Origin: a virus
Length of the DNA stretch: 39,112 nucleotides
IMG/VR virus record: IMGVR_UViG_3300033182_001404
Coordinates: 1 to 39,112 of that record
Reading direction: 5' to 3' (one strand)
Every line of letters starts with the position of its first letter. Position 1 is the stretch's first letter. The notes below the pieces were generated by a model. That model was not told the origin of the DNA, searched no databases, and saw nothing but the letters and a program-made list of their open reading frames with translations. Shown piece by piece: positions 20,236-29,329 of this stretch. Both the position numbers and the translations under genes were made by a program.

Positions 20236-22482
20236 TTATGTTGTTCTAAGAACAGTAAAGTTCCCATTGGAATAATTGTTGGCCAAAAACTCCTGATTAG
20301 TTACAGGTTCTTGGTCTATTTCAAATGCATTATCATTACGATTGAAATCATCACTGGTTTTTACAGCATTATTCTGATCAGAGTATATCTTGATGAAGTT
20401 ATCCCTATCACTGTCGGTAGTAGTGTAAATCCTTACATACAATTCACCATCAGCAAAATTTCCTGAACCATTCTCAAAGGTGCCAAATCCTGAATAAGAA
20501 ACCGTACTAGAAGTAGTACCCAACGCAAGGGCTTGTAAATCTGAAGTCTTCTTCATTGCTCTAATCGTGAAATGCACAGGTGTATTGAACATTTCATGTG
20601 TACCAAGTAATGCTGGTTTAGAATCGTCTAAATCCCTATCATTGAGTGCCAGATTGGAAGTATGTTCAAATGCCCAATATGCAGATGTATTCGGAACAGG
20701 GAATACACGATCCTCATATTTGAGAACAAAACTTTGAGGTTCAGTAATTTGTGTTTCATGATTCACTGTAAATGAATGATCACCCGACCGAAAAGCCACA
20801 TTTGAGGTAAACCCATTTGCATAAGTCAGTGTTTTATAGAATGCCGATGGAGGTAGAACAAAACTACTTCCACTGATAGTCACTGTATCACCAGCACCTT
20901 CACCTACAGGATTTGATTGTGTAATCGTTCCGTTTGATGTTTCCCGATTTAGAGCCTGATCCCTTGCGTGTTTGAATTTGGGGAAAAATCCATCTAATTC
21001 TTTTATACCTTTAGTATAATTCACACCATCAAATACCCCATTACTCGTCACTTGTCCTGTGGTTTCATTCAAGTACAAACCCATTTCATGAAACATGGAT
21101 TTATAAACAGGTCCAAACGTAAAGATCACAGAGGTTATTGGTGTAGACGAAACATCATCTGAATATACGTAATATCGTTTACCTAACTCTATGTTTGGCG
21201 TTCCTCTTAGTAATACCTTATTATTCCCAGCACATCCTCCATGTACTACATTTGCAACTGGACTGCCTGTACCATCTGATGCTATTTTGAGCACGGCTCC
21301 TGTTTTGTCAATCCCGTCAAAAGTGATCAAAGATGCATTAGATACTCCGGCCGACACCGTTCCAGCCGTACTCTTTGGTATCAAAAAAGTAAAGGATGTG
21401 GAGCTTGAGACTGAATGGACATTATGTAATCCATTTACATGAGTCCATCCTGTCGCACCACTAATAATCACTTGATTTTGATTATCAGTCAATTTATGAC
21501 TACCAGTACAAGAAACCGTCACTGATGAATGTGTTGGTGCGGGACCATTTGCTGTTGATGAAGTTATACTTATAGAACTAATTCCAACTGAACTAGTTGT
21601 TGGTGTTGTAGATTTTGATATAGTGTATTCAGAGTCTGGATATACTCTAAACACTATGGACCCTTTTTTTGCAGCAGTCAATGTAGTACTGTTTGATACT
21701 GATTGCCCAGGATACCATATTTCTGGAATGCTAGAATATTCACCAGTGAAATTGGCTGTAGCAGTAATGGTAGTTATAACTCCTGTTTCCTCATCTTCTA
21801 CCTCATAAGAATACTCGCCAGGTATAGTCACAGTAGCGGTAGCCGGGGACAGGTTTACTGTCCCTAAATTTATAGGAGATGCTGTATAATATGGTGAACC
21901 ATTACTATAAGTACCATATGTTAGACTAGCAAATATTACTCCGTTATTGCCTTGTGCTAAATCACCATTTGCATATCCAACTCCAGCAAAGGCTTTCAAT
22001 CTAGAAGATGTCCATGCAGAGTTAGACTCAATATTAGAAAAAGGATTACTTGTATTATACCGTGTTATGATTCCGTATGGTGTTCTTCCATTTGGAATTG
22101 TATACGAGTCTACACCAGTTGTAAACGTTGCATTAGCTATGTTTGCAAAGTCTGTATAGTTGTGACTTGTTCCTGCTCCACTCAGATTTTCTTCAATACC
22201 TACAGGCTCATTTCCAGTATCAAACTCAGATAACTCAAATTGACCTCCTTTCAAAGTGAGAGTACCTCGGTCTCCACGGAATGAATAAGTAGTCGTCTGT
22301 AGAGTGTAATATGATTCACTTGATGAGTTATATTCCTGTGTATAAGAAATATTTCTTACGATATCATAGTCAGTAAATATACTAGTTCCGTCTGGTAATG
22401 TCCCAGATATCTGAGGAACCAAGTTATTTTTTACTTCCCCACCTTCAGCATCAGTTACAAATACAACACTCGGAGAACCCAT
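20236..22482 (-). CDS. Virion structural protein with repeated beta modules
   Basis: 748 residues starting MGSPSVVFVTDAEGGEVKNN. No enzyme motif is visible; the sequence is Ser/Thr/Asn-rich and predicted mostly beta. Residues about 345-400 contain a CTGSHKLTDNQNQVIISG unit followed by a SFTFLIP strand, similar to the HGLSSGQKVVITG unit in the 1665-aa wedge protein. Residues about 510-595 (SNGTITQ, VTISGSSF, LTYANGF) match a second module in that same protein. It lies between gp5 and the PAAR tip and is separated by 11 and 8 bases from them, so it is probably a hub-proximal or tip-associated virion component. I do not recognise a named family. Confidence 0.6.
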   Translation of the reverse strand: MGSPSVVFVTDAEGGEVKNNLVPQISGTLPDGTSIFTDYDIVRNISYTQEYNSSSESYYTLQTTTYSFRGDRGTLTLKGGQFELSEFDTGNEPVGIEENLSGAGTSHNYTDFANIANATFTTGVDSYTIPNGRTPYGIITRYNTSNPFSNIESNSAWTSSRLKAFAGVGYANGDLAQGNNGVIFASLTYGTYSNGSPYYTASPINLGTVNLSPATATVTIPGEYSYEVEDEETGVITTITATANFTGEYSSIPEIWYPGQSVSNSTTLTAAKKGSIVFRVYPDSEYTISKSTTPTTSSVGISSISITSSTANGPAPTHSSVTVSCTGSHKLTDNQNQVIISGATGWTHVNGLHNVHSVSSSTSFTFLIPKSTAGTVSAGVSNASLITFDGIDKTGAVLKIASDGTGSPVANVVHGGCAGNNKVLLRGTPNIELGKRYYVYSDDVSSTPITSVIFTFGPVYKSMFHEMGLYLNETTGQVTSNGVFDGVNYTKGIKELDGFFPKFKHARDQALNRETSNGTITQSNPVGEGAGDTVTISGSSFVLPPSAFYKTLTYANGFTSNVAFRSGDHSFTVNHETQITEPQSFVLKYEDRVFPVPNTSAYWAFEHTSNLALNDRDLDDSKPALLGTHEMFNTPVHFTIRAMKKTSDLQALALGTTSSTVSYSGFGTFENGSGNFADGELYVRIYTTTDSDRDNFIKIYSDQNNAVKTSDDFNRNDNAFEIDQEPVTNQEFLANNYSNGNFTVLRTT

Positions 22483-22493
22483 AATATACCTTT

Positions 22494-24254
22494 CTAATTG
22501 ATTTTCACCAATGCGCCACTGACAGTATTGATACCCTGTGCCTCAATATTCACCAATGCCCCAGTGACTTTAGACTGAACAGTACCATTCAATTCATTTG
22601 TCAAACCACTGATTGATACTCCTGCTGGTCCGATATCAATAGATGATGTAAGATAAGAAAGAGATATTCCCGTTGCACCGAGAGTGATTGATGATAAACC
22701 AAAGCCGCCTTTGATTGTTACCTCTCCAATTTTTGAAACTTCTATGGAAGCAAATAAACCACTTGGACCACAATTCAAATTGATATTACCATTCAATGCT
22801 GTTTCAAATATTATGTCTCCTAATGCTGCTTTGAAACTTCTTGCTGGGGTTCCCAAAACACCACCAATAATATTTGCTGCAGACTCTTGAATATTCTCTG
22901 TTGCAACAAGATTATACCCACCGCCTGTGGTGATACCTGAACTACCTCTTGATGCCATCTGAATAGAACCTGCCCTTAGAGAATACTTACCACCAACCTT
23001 GACGGAAGAATTTCCTTTGGTCTTATCGGTGTTTTCAGCAGTTGCCCGATCAAATATGAACGATCTCCCTTTCAAAGTAATAGTCCCTGTAGATGCATCC
23101 AGAATAATGTTACCCGCATTGACTGAGAATGTAGATGTAGGACTTTCAAAAGAAACGTCACTGGAGGTCTTTACACTGAAAATGTTTGACCGATGAAAAA
23201 AATCACCCGATATATTGACATCTTTTTTCCCACCAATACTTTCATATTTGTTTGCAGCAACACGATGATAATCATTCATCACATTGATTTTGAAATCCTC
23301 GTTGACTACCTTGGTGATTCTTTGGCCAAGGGCTCCAATTTCTTCGTAAGTTCCTGTCCTATGATACCGATGAAGCCTCTCTTTGCCTGGAGTATCGTCA
23401 ATCTCTACGATATGACCACTCTCTGATTGATGGACATGGTTGTATGGATACTGAGCACCATAGATTGCTTGTGGGTCTGGTTCATTCCATTTGTCTGTGG
23501 TATTCTCTGCTACACGATAGCCTTGAGAAGACATATGTGTCCTCCAAGCCAATTTCTGTGCAATAATTCCATCCTTAGCATATGGACTTCCAGTAGGAAA
23601 GTTTCCAAACTTACCTCTTGCCAATCTAGGTGTAGTAGGCTCCTCAAGATAATTTACGTCTGGGTACTTTGATCTTGTGGAAAATTCTTCAAGTATAACC
23701 TGAATGTTTGACGAATCAGAAGTTAGGGTGGAAGTACTACTCAATTCACGAACAGATTCGGTCTCTGGTATGATTGTATTTGCTTTATAGAACCGAATAG
23801 ATTTTGGGGCTCTAGGTACTCTAGCTTCCTCATCAACACCAGTATAACCTAGAAGTTTTTTGTTGGTCAGAACAAATGGATGCTCATCATCAGGCTCAAC
23901 AACTCTTGGATCAGAAAATCCATTGAACTCTGATGCAGGTTCATCAGGAATACCTCCAAGTGTTCCAAAAAAGACAGGTTCCTGTCCATACTCACCATCA
24001 CGAAAAAAACCAACAACCCATGTTCCTTCAACAGGTCCAGTTGGACTGATTCCCACACCCGTTTGAGCAGCAGAGGTAATGGGTTGAACTGGATATGCCC
24101 AAGGTAGAGATTCGGTCGGCATTTCACCCTTATTCTCAGTGTGCCAACCAAGGATTCTTACTCTACATCTGCCAAGGTATAGAGGATCATGCCTGTCTTC
24201 AACAACACCTTGCCACCAGACAAACCCATTTTTCCCCATAAAATTATTCTGCAT
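22494..24254 (-). CDS. 5: Baseplate hub spike protein gp5 (no lysozyme domain seen)
   Basis: 586 residues. Residues about 10-115 form the gp5/VgrG OB-fold: WWQGVVEDRHDPLYLGRCRV, LPWAYPVQPIT and GTWVVGFFRDGEYGQEPVFF. Residues about 270-330 contain SGHIVEIDDTPGKERLHRYH, the family neck before the C-terminal beta-helix, which fills the rest with short repeats (GNIILDASTGTITLKG, INLNCGPSG). The T4 gp5 lysozyme domain is not visible between OB-fold and helix. The first ATG (24254) overlaps the upstream stop by 11 bases and has GGAG upstream, so I prefer it over ATG 24239. The protein should form the trimeric membrane-piercing needle with the PAAR tip. Confidence 0.85.
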   Translation of the reverse strand: MQNNFMGKNGFVWWQGVVEDRHDPLYLGRCRVRILGWHTENKGEMPTESLPWAYPVQPITSAAQTGVGISPTGPVEGTWVVGFFRDGEYGQEPVFFGTLGGIPDEPASEFNGFSDPRVVEPDDEHPFVLTNKKLLGYTGVDEEARVPRAPKSIRFYKANTIIPETESVRELSSTSTLTSDSSNIQVILEEFSTRSKYPDVNYLEEPTTPRLARGKFGNFPTGSPYAKDGIIAQKLAWRTHMSSQGYRVAENTTDKWNEPDPQAIYGAQYPYNHVHQSESGHIVEIDDTPGKERLHRYHRTGTYEEIGALGQRITKVVNEDFKINVMNDYHRVAANKYESIGGKKDVNISGDFFHRSNIFSVKTSSDVSFESPTSTFSVNAGNIILDASTGTITLKGRSFIFDRATAENTDKTKGNSSVKVGGKYSLRAGSIQMASRGSSGITTGGGYNLVATENIQESAANIIGGVLGTPARSFKAALGDIIFETALNGNINLNCGPSGLFASIEVSKIGEVTIKGGFGLSSITLGATGISLSYLTSSIDIGPAGVSISGLTNELNGTVQSKVTGALVNIEAQGINTVSGALVKIN

Positions 24255-26142
24255 CAGTCACTCCAGTTGGATCAAGGGTTCTTGGGTTATTCAGTCCAAA
24301 CCCTGACGAGAGTTGTGACCGATACCCATCCTTGACAGCTTCAATAGTCATTGTATATTCTTCTTTCGTTATCTTATGTCTCAATGCCGTAATCAAGTAT
24401 TTTCCACTAAAGTACTTATGAGGTTCTACTAAACCAGATACCTCCATAGGTTCAGGGTTTTCTGATGGATATTGAAACCAAATCAAATCCCCCACTTCTC
24501 TTGCAGAATCGCCTGGAACAGAGAATTGTAATTTGACTGTATCCAAAAGTTGTCGTTGTGCAATTCTTTGGGCCAACCATTCTTCCACTCGTTTTTCATT
24601 CTCTTTAGGATTTGCTTCAGGATCTGAGCCATTGACTGTTTTTGCAGTAAAATCACCACCAACAGCAAGATCACCATTTTCATCAGTGTATGTGGTTTTA
24701 CGAATACCATCTGCTAATTTTGTGTATATACCCTTATTCGTAGGAAAAAGGCTAATGTGCGATTCAGGTCGTCCCAACATATCAGCACCGTTTGAACACA
24801 CCTTACCAAAATCAGCCTTCACAAAATTATCTGGTAGAACCTCACTGTCTATAGTGGGTTTTTCTTGATTCTCCATCTCTGTTTCAGCACCAGTAGATTG
24901 GTCTATAAAGGACACTACATCTTTTGGTTCAATATAATGGAAGTCACTCTTGGACCATTTCATTCTAATGATATCATGAGTAATGACTCTGTTTGCATAC
25001 ATCCCCATACCTAGACTTTTCAGAGAATCAAAAGTGTGCATCAAATTGAACTGAGTCACTGAATAATATTTTTCTTCCTTACTTAGTCCTTTGATGTTTC
25101 CAGGCCTGAATGTATATACAGCCACATATGGTTTTTTGGTTGGATCTTGATCAACTGGAGTAAAGTTGTTGTCATCATAAACGGGTATGTAGGAATTTTC
25201 TACTCCACTAGCACCCTTTGCTGCCGTTTCCGTAGGAAAATTTTTGTAATGAGGAAACCTTGATTGTTCTGGTGGTAGTAAGTCATACCCCCTAAATCCT
25301 CCCATCATAAGAGTCTCAATAGAAACAAACCTAAACCCCTTTAGAGTTTCATAGAACACAAAATTTGCCCCATTTGACACTTTATTATTTGATAGTGCTC
25401 TTGTGGATAAGAAATTTATAGCTTTGAACGGGTTCCAATTAGGTATTGAGGCATAATATGGTCCTTTGGTAGGTTCTACTAATAAATTTTTTCCTGTTGG
25501 CCGATGATTTTGGGGCTTCTTTTTACCAATAAAACAATCGTAATAAATGTCACGAACCATATCAGCAATAGAATAAGTTTTATCTTCTGCTGGATTTTCT
25601 GGTTTACGAACATCTACTATTTCAGACTGTGGATAATTTTTTTGTACCTTGACCATCATATTCGTGACGGCAATGTCAGAAACAAAGTAGAATTTTATCG
25701 CACGAAAGTTATCATTGACTTTTGTTGGAGGGTCTACTTTATAAATTCTAAATCTATTCGTAATTATTTTTGGTAATTCAGTAACAGGAATGTCATCTTG
25801 TGCCTCTGCAAGACCTATGGGAGACGGTAAAGTACCAGCAGTAGCAAAAGTAACCTCAAGAATCTCTTCTCCTACAATTGGAGTAGATTCAATCAATCCA
25901 ACACCTTCTTGAACAGTCAAATCACCAGATACTGTAGGACTGTAAATATCTTCAAAAAAATTGATCTCAATCCAGTTAGAATCTGGTGTACCAAGATCAA
26001 TAGGTTTATTCAACCCTCTAATCGGTGACAATAATTTCAGTTTGGTGATTTGGAAATCGCCTGGAAACATCAGAGAAGACTTCTCTGTAATCGCAGATTT
26101 CCGTTGACTCTCTTTGAGATTTGGAGTATCAGTTCTTGCCAT
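24244..26142 (-). CDS. 27: Baseplate hub protein, gp27-like
   Basis: 632 residues, longer than T4 gp27 (391). The N-terminus has a domain typical of hub proteins (FQITKLKLLSPIRGLNKPID, then WIEINFFEDIYSPTVSGDLT). The C-terminus has FSVPGDSAREVGDLIWFQYP and YFSGKYLITALRHKITKEEY, the tail-hub/late-control-D-like beta domain that holds the spike. It precedes gp5 with an 11-base overlap and follows gp53 with a TAATG coupling, as expected for the hub that docks the gp5 trimer to the tail tube. The gp27 label rests on motifs and gene order; overall similarity to T4 gp27 would be weak. Confidence 0.7.
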   Translation of the reverse strand: MARTDTPNLKESQRKSAITEKSSLMFPGDFQITKLKLLSPIRGLNKPIDLGTPDSNWIEINFFEDIYSPTVSGDLTVQEGVGLIESTPIVGEEILEVTFATAGTLPSPIGLAEAQDDIPVTELPKIITNRFRIYKVDPPTKVNDNFRAIKFYFVSDIAVTNMMVKVQKNYPQSEIVDVRKPENPAEDKTYSIADMVRDIYYDCFIGKKKPQNHRPTGKNLLVEPTKGPYYASIPNWNPFKAINFLSTRALSNNKVSNGANFVFYETLKGFRFVSIETLMMGGFRGYDLLPPEQSRFPHYKNFPTETAAKGASGVENSYIPVYDDNNFTPVDQDPTKKPYVAVYTFRPGNIKGLSKEEKYYSVTQFNLMHTFDSLKSLGMGMYANRVITHDIIRMKWSKSDFHYIEPKDVVSFIDQSTGAETEMENQEKPTIDSEVLPDNFVKADFGKVCSNGADMLGRPESHISLFPTNKGIYTKLADGIRKTTYTDENGDLAVGGDFTAKTVNGSDPEANPKENEKRVEEWLAQRIAQRQLLDTVKLQFSVPGDSAREVGDLIWFQYPSENPEPMEVSGLVEPHKYFSGKYLITALRHKITKEEYTMTIEAVKDGYRSQLSSGFGLNNPRTLDPTGVTDAE

Positions 26143-26726
26143 TATCTGAATGCCTGTCTAGCTTCATCCATGATTGTTGTAACATAAAGAGGATCAACCA
26201 ACTGAATAGAACGATATGTTTCATTCAAATCTTTTTCATACTCATATGCATAAACTATTCTTTTATCATCTATAGGAATAGTTCTATAAGTGGTATAATC
26301 TATCTCAAGTGTCCGTTCTGGAATAGGGTCAGATGTTCCTGTTGCTTCAACTCTATGATTGATAATTTTTTCATAGTGATGGACGGTAAGCTTTGCCTGT
26401 GACACAGACCCATATTTGTTCTCAATAAACTTACGAAATTTCTTTTCATCCATGGGCCATTGCCAAACAGGATCTAAAATATTATTGATGAGAAATATAA
26501 TCCATGTGTATTTGACATCACCATACACTTGATTGCTAAGTAACTCAGGTCTAGTAATCTCTTCTGGAATGACATATGGATAAAATAGTGTAATGTCGTC
26601 TTCAATAGCTTGTCTAAATTTTTGTCTGACCAATAGATTTACAGCAACAGTATAGTTTGGTGAAGTAGAATTAGTTCCTGAGATGTCATATTGTATTCTA
26701 GGAAAATTTGAAAAATATTCTGACAT
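26142..26726 (-). CDS. 53: Baseplate wedge subunit gp53
   Basis: 194 residues, close to T4 gp53 (196). The diagnostic stretch is SNQVYGDVKYTWIIFLINNI followed by LDPVWQWPMDEKKFRKFIENKY; the pattern of YGD, W-x-I-x-x-L-N and DP-x-x-x-WP identifies Phage_gp53. The N-terminus (YFSNFPRIQYDI) also fits. gp53 binds gp25 and gp6 at the wedge core and connects adjacent wedges. Start and stop both overlap the neighbours by one base, so expression is coupled to gp48 and the gp27-like hub gene. Confidence 0.88.
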   Translation of the reverse strand: MSEYFSNFPRIQYDISGTNSTSPNYTVAVNLLVRQKFRQAIEDDITLFYPYVIPEEITRPELLSNQVYGDVKYTWIIFLINNILDPVWQWPMDEKKFRKFIENKYGSVSQAKLTVHHYEKIINHRVEATGTSDPIPERTLEIDYTTYRTIPIDDKRIVYAYEYEKDLNETYRSIQLVDPLYVTTIMDEARQAFR

Positions 26727-27646
26727 CAGTATCCTTGATCTATATTACTTTTAGTCATGAGTACAGTTTCTTTGAACGACAATGAAATGGTCGTTGTAAC
26801 TGGTGTATCATCGTTTAGAAATGCTGGAGAACCTTGAGTAGAATAATCAACACTAAAAGATTCCAAAAAACATTTATCAATTTTGAAAAGAGGCCTAACA
26901 GTTTGTGGAGTTCCATTTGTTCCCAATAAACCACTTTCACGATTGTTCACTCGCATATCAATCTGAAACTCTTCTGGGTAAGTAAGTGATGCTGAAGAAT
27001 TGATAGACCGAGAACTAGACACTCCGCCAAACTCATCGGCAGAGGATACTGCACCTGGGATGCCTGGATGCATGTGATACTTGAAAAAATATACTATCTT
27101 TGCTATGTTATCAGCCTCTTCTTGACTTCTTGGAGACATTGAAAAATTATATGAGAACGTTCTAAATCCGCCTGGGCCCTGATAGATAATAGCTTTATGT
27201 GGGTTTACTACCCTACCTACTGTTTTAGATAGTGCCTGAAGAGCTGTTTGACTAGCTCCTCCCATACTTCCAGATGCTTTACCCATTACTTCTTTGACTG
27301 TACCACTAATCAGTGCATTCTTTATGTTTGATCCTTCTACATTATTAGCCAGTGTAGTCAGTGCAGCGAGAGGGTTACCCTGTTCCAATTCACTGAATGC
27401 CTGACTTCCAACTCCTCTACCCAAAGAAGAAACAGCAAGACCTGCTGCACCAAATTCCACATCACCGTAACTTTGACTATACGAAGTCTTCAGAGCATCT
27501 GCAGGTAAATATAAAGCAACAGTATTACCAAGTCTTGGAATCTCTGAACTCCTTTGAGGTATCAATGCTGTAAAGGTGATACGATGTGAATACTCGCCAG
27601 TTGCAGTATCTAAATCTATGGGATATTTGTAGAGGTAAGAAGACAT
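26726..27646 (-). CDS. 48: Baseplate/tail tube cap protein gp48
   Basis: 306 residues (T4 gp48 has 364). The middle has NPHKAIIYQGPGGFRTFSYN followed by FSMSPRSQEEADNIAKIVYF and FKYHMHPG, motifs of the tail-tube/baseplate cap fold. A Gly/Ala-rich variable region lies at about 65-140. gp48 sits on the hub and begins the tail tube with gp54. It is the first gene of the minus-strand cluster, behind a perfect late promoter sequence, with CGGAGAG as ribosome site 6-7 bases before ATG. Confidence 0.8.
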   Translation of the reverse strand: MSSYLYKYPIDLDTATGEYSHRITFTALIPQRSSEIPRLGNTVALYLPADALKTSYSQSYGDVEFGAAGLAVSSLGRGVGSQAFSELEQGNPLAALTTLANNVEGSNIKNALISGTVKEVMGKASGSMGGASQTALQALSKTVGRVVNPHKAIIYQGPGGFRTFSYNFSMSPRSQEEADNIAKIVYFFKYHMHPGIPGAVSSADEFGGVSSSRSINSSASLTYPEEFQIDMRVNNRESGLLGTNGTPQTVRPLFKIDKCFLESFSVDYSTQGSPAFLNDDTPVTTTISLSFKETVLMTKSNIDQGY

Positions 27647-27680
27647 AACTCTCCGAGGTAAAATTAGAACTATACTAGAT

Positions 27681-27688
27681 ATTTATAC
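27681..27688 (-). promoter_or_regulatory. T4-type late promoter (TATAAATA) for the gp48 baseplate operon
   Basis: An exact 8/8 match to the T4 late promoter core lies on the minus strand in the 43-base divergent gap between gp4 and gp48, 35 bases from the gp48 start. The gp33 homologue in this window is consistent with T4-style late transcription (gp55/gp33/clamp). It would drive the roughly 27-kb baseplate cluster. Confidence 0.65.
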
Positions 27689-27689
27689 T

Positions 27690-28139
27690 ATGAGTTATAA
27701 AGGAAGATTCAAACCAAAAAATATCAAAAAATATAGAGGCGATCCGACCAAGATTACCTATCGGTCGTTATGGGAACTTCGTTTTATGAGGTACTGTGAT
27801 AACACTGCTGGTGTTTTGATGTGGGCTAGTGAGGAAGTCATTATTCCTTATCGTTCTCCAATAGACGGAAAGATACATCGGTATTTTCCTGACTTTTGGA
27901 TTCGTGTGAAAACAGTAGATGGGCTGATAGAAGAGTCTCTGATTGAAGTCAAACCGAAAGCACAGACTCGTCCTCCAAAGGGTGGACCCCCAAAGGACGG
28001 TAGGAAAAGAAGACGATATATTGCAGAGGTAAAGACTTGGGGAGTAAATGAAGCAAAATGGAAGGCTGCTCAGTCTTTTTGTGACATCAAGGGTTGGAAA
28101 TTCAAAATCCTGACAGAAGATGACCTGACAAAATTTTAG
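27690..28139 (+). CDS. 4: Head completion nuclease-fold protein gp4
   Basis: 149 residues, the length of T4 gp4 (150). Motifs follow the TnsA/PD-(D/E)xK nuclease layout: SLWELRFMRYCD (E29), RYFPDFWIRVK (D68) and LIEVKPK (E86, K88), then WGVNEAKWKAAQSFCDIKGW. T4 gp4 (gp50/65) acts late in head completion, making heads competent for tail joining. All predicted catalytic residues are present. It opens the plus-strand late cluster, divergent from gp48. No strong ribosome site is seen before the ATG, and the start is chosen because the family begins with a SYKGRFKPKN-like sequence. Confidence 0.85.
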   Translation: MSYKGRFKPKNIKKYRGDPTKITYRSLWELRFMRYCDNTAGVLMWASEEVIIPYRSPIDGKIHRYFPDFWIRVKTVDGLIEESLIEVKPKAQTRPPKGGPPKDGRKRRRYIAEVKTWGVNEAKWKAAQSFCDIKGWKFKILTEDDLTKF

Positions 28140-28159
28140 ACTACGAACTAAATAGTTAT

Positions 28160-28759
28160 ATGGCAGAAGAACTAAATGAGGGCTTCCTCAACAAACTCAA
28201 GACATCTATAAAAACCAGTACTGCAGGAGCCAAGGCAAGAGCAGCAGGAGATTGGTTTCGGGAAAAGGTGAAACAAGCTACATCCAGTGCTAAGATGAAA
28301 GCGGTAACACCGACACAGCTCTTGAAAAGACAGGAAGAACAGAACATTATCATGGGAAAGATGTTTTTCTATAAGTATGATCCAAAATGGGCAAAGAAGT
28401 TGCCTTATTGGGATATGTACCCATTAGTCTTTCCATATGAAAAAGCAAAGGGTGGTTTTTATGGATTGAATTTACATTACATACCACCGCGAGATCGTGC
28501 AATACTCATGGATCAACTAAAACAGTACGCCTCAAATAAAAAATTTGACAAAACAACCGAGTTGAGTTTGACTTATAATTTATTGAAACGGTACGGCAGG
28601 GCAGTACCATGTGTGAAAAGATATTTGTTTGATCACGTAGTATCAAACACGGTCACCATTGATGCCGATGAATGGGAAATTGCAATCTTCCTTCCAGTTG
28701 AAAGATTCCAAAAACAATCATCCTCTGTAGTTTACAGAGACAGTAAGAGATATTACTAA
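28160..28759 (+). CDS. Conserved T4-like phage structural/assembly protein, function not assigned
   Basis: 199 residues. The first 60 are basic and helical (KLKTSIKTSTAGAKARAAGD). The rest has motifs I associate with a protein conserved in marine T4-like phages: MGKMFFYKYDPKWAKKLPYW, DMYPLVFPYEKAKGGFYGLN, LHYIPPRDRAILMDQL, then DEWEIAIFLPVERFQK. Its location between gp4 and a tail-tube-fold protein suggests a head- or tail-completion role such as end protection (gp2-like), but this is positional inference only. Its stop overlaps the next start by one base (TAATG). Confidence 0.65.
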   Translation: MAEELNEGFLNKLKTSIKTSTAGAKARAAGDWFREKVKQATSSAKMKAVTPTQLLKRQEEQNIIMGKMFFYKYDPKWAKKLPYWDMYPLVFPYEKAKGGFYGLNLHYIPPRDRAILMDQLKQYASNKKFDKTTELSLTYNLLKRYGRAVPCVKRYLFDHVVSNTVTIDADEWEIAIFLPVERFQKQSSSVVYRDSKRYY

Positions 28760-29307
28760 TGTCTAATTTTTCTCCCGACACACTTAGATCAGCTGTTACT
28801 CCAAAGGGTGGATTTGCTCTAAACAATAAGTATGTGATAGATTTCTCTCCACCTGTAGGTGGTGTCCCTTGGGATAATACAATCGTAAATAGATTACGAA
28901 TTATGGCAGAAACAGCTGCTATGCCACCTAAGAGTCTAGCAACATCAGAAAAAAACATATATGGTCCTGTGTTTCAAATACCCTATCGCTCTACTTTCGT
29001 TGAAGTTGCAATAAACTTTATACTCACTGATAGTATGGAAGAAAAGAAATTCTTTGACTCATGGCAGAATTTTATTTTAGATCCTGTAACAGGAAATCTA
29101 AATTACCATTCAGATTATGTTTGTGACCTCACTATTTCTAAATTTTCTACTAGTGCAGTAGATTTCAATGATCCCCCAACCTATAAAATAAAACTTATAG
29201 ATGCTTGGCCAAGTATAGTAGGTGAAGTGGGCCTCACATTTTCTGGTGGTGAAAATCATGTCACCTTACCTGTAACATTCCAATATAAAAAATGGATATC
29301 TTTATAA
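28759..29307 (+). CDS. Tail-tube-fold protein, probably gp54-like tube initiator
   Basis: 182 residues. The pattern NKYVIDFSPPVGGVPWDN, LRIMAETAAMPPKSLATSEK, NIYGPVFQIPYRSTFVEVAI and KKFFDSWQNFILDPVTGNLN is that of the gp19/gp54 tail-tube family (first strand, the ETAAMPP turn, the Y-G-x-x-x-x-I-P hairpin, then the E-x-F-x-x-W helix). T4 gp19 has 163 residues and gp54 has 320. Because gp26/51 and the tape measure follow, a baseplate tube-initiator role (gp54) seems more likely than the main tube (gp19). I cannot separate the two from sequence alone. Confidence 0.65.
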   Translation: MSNFSPDTLRSAVTPKGGFALNNKYVIDFSPPVGGVPWDNTIVNRLRIMAETAAMPPKSLATSEKNIYGPVFQIPYRSTFVEVAINFILTDSMEEKKFFDSWQNFILDPVTGNLNYHSDYVCDLTISKFSTSAVDFNDPPTYKIKLIDAWPSIVGEVGLTFSGGENHVTLPVTFQYKKWISL

Positions 29308-29329
29308 TTTCATAATTTAGGAGATTATT

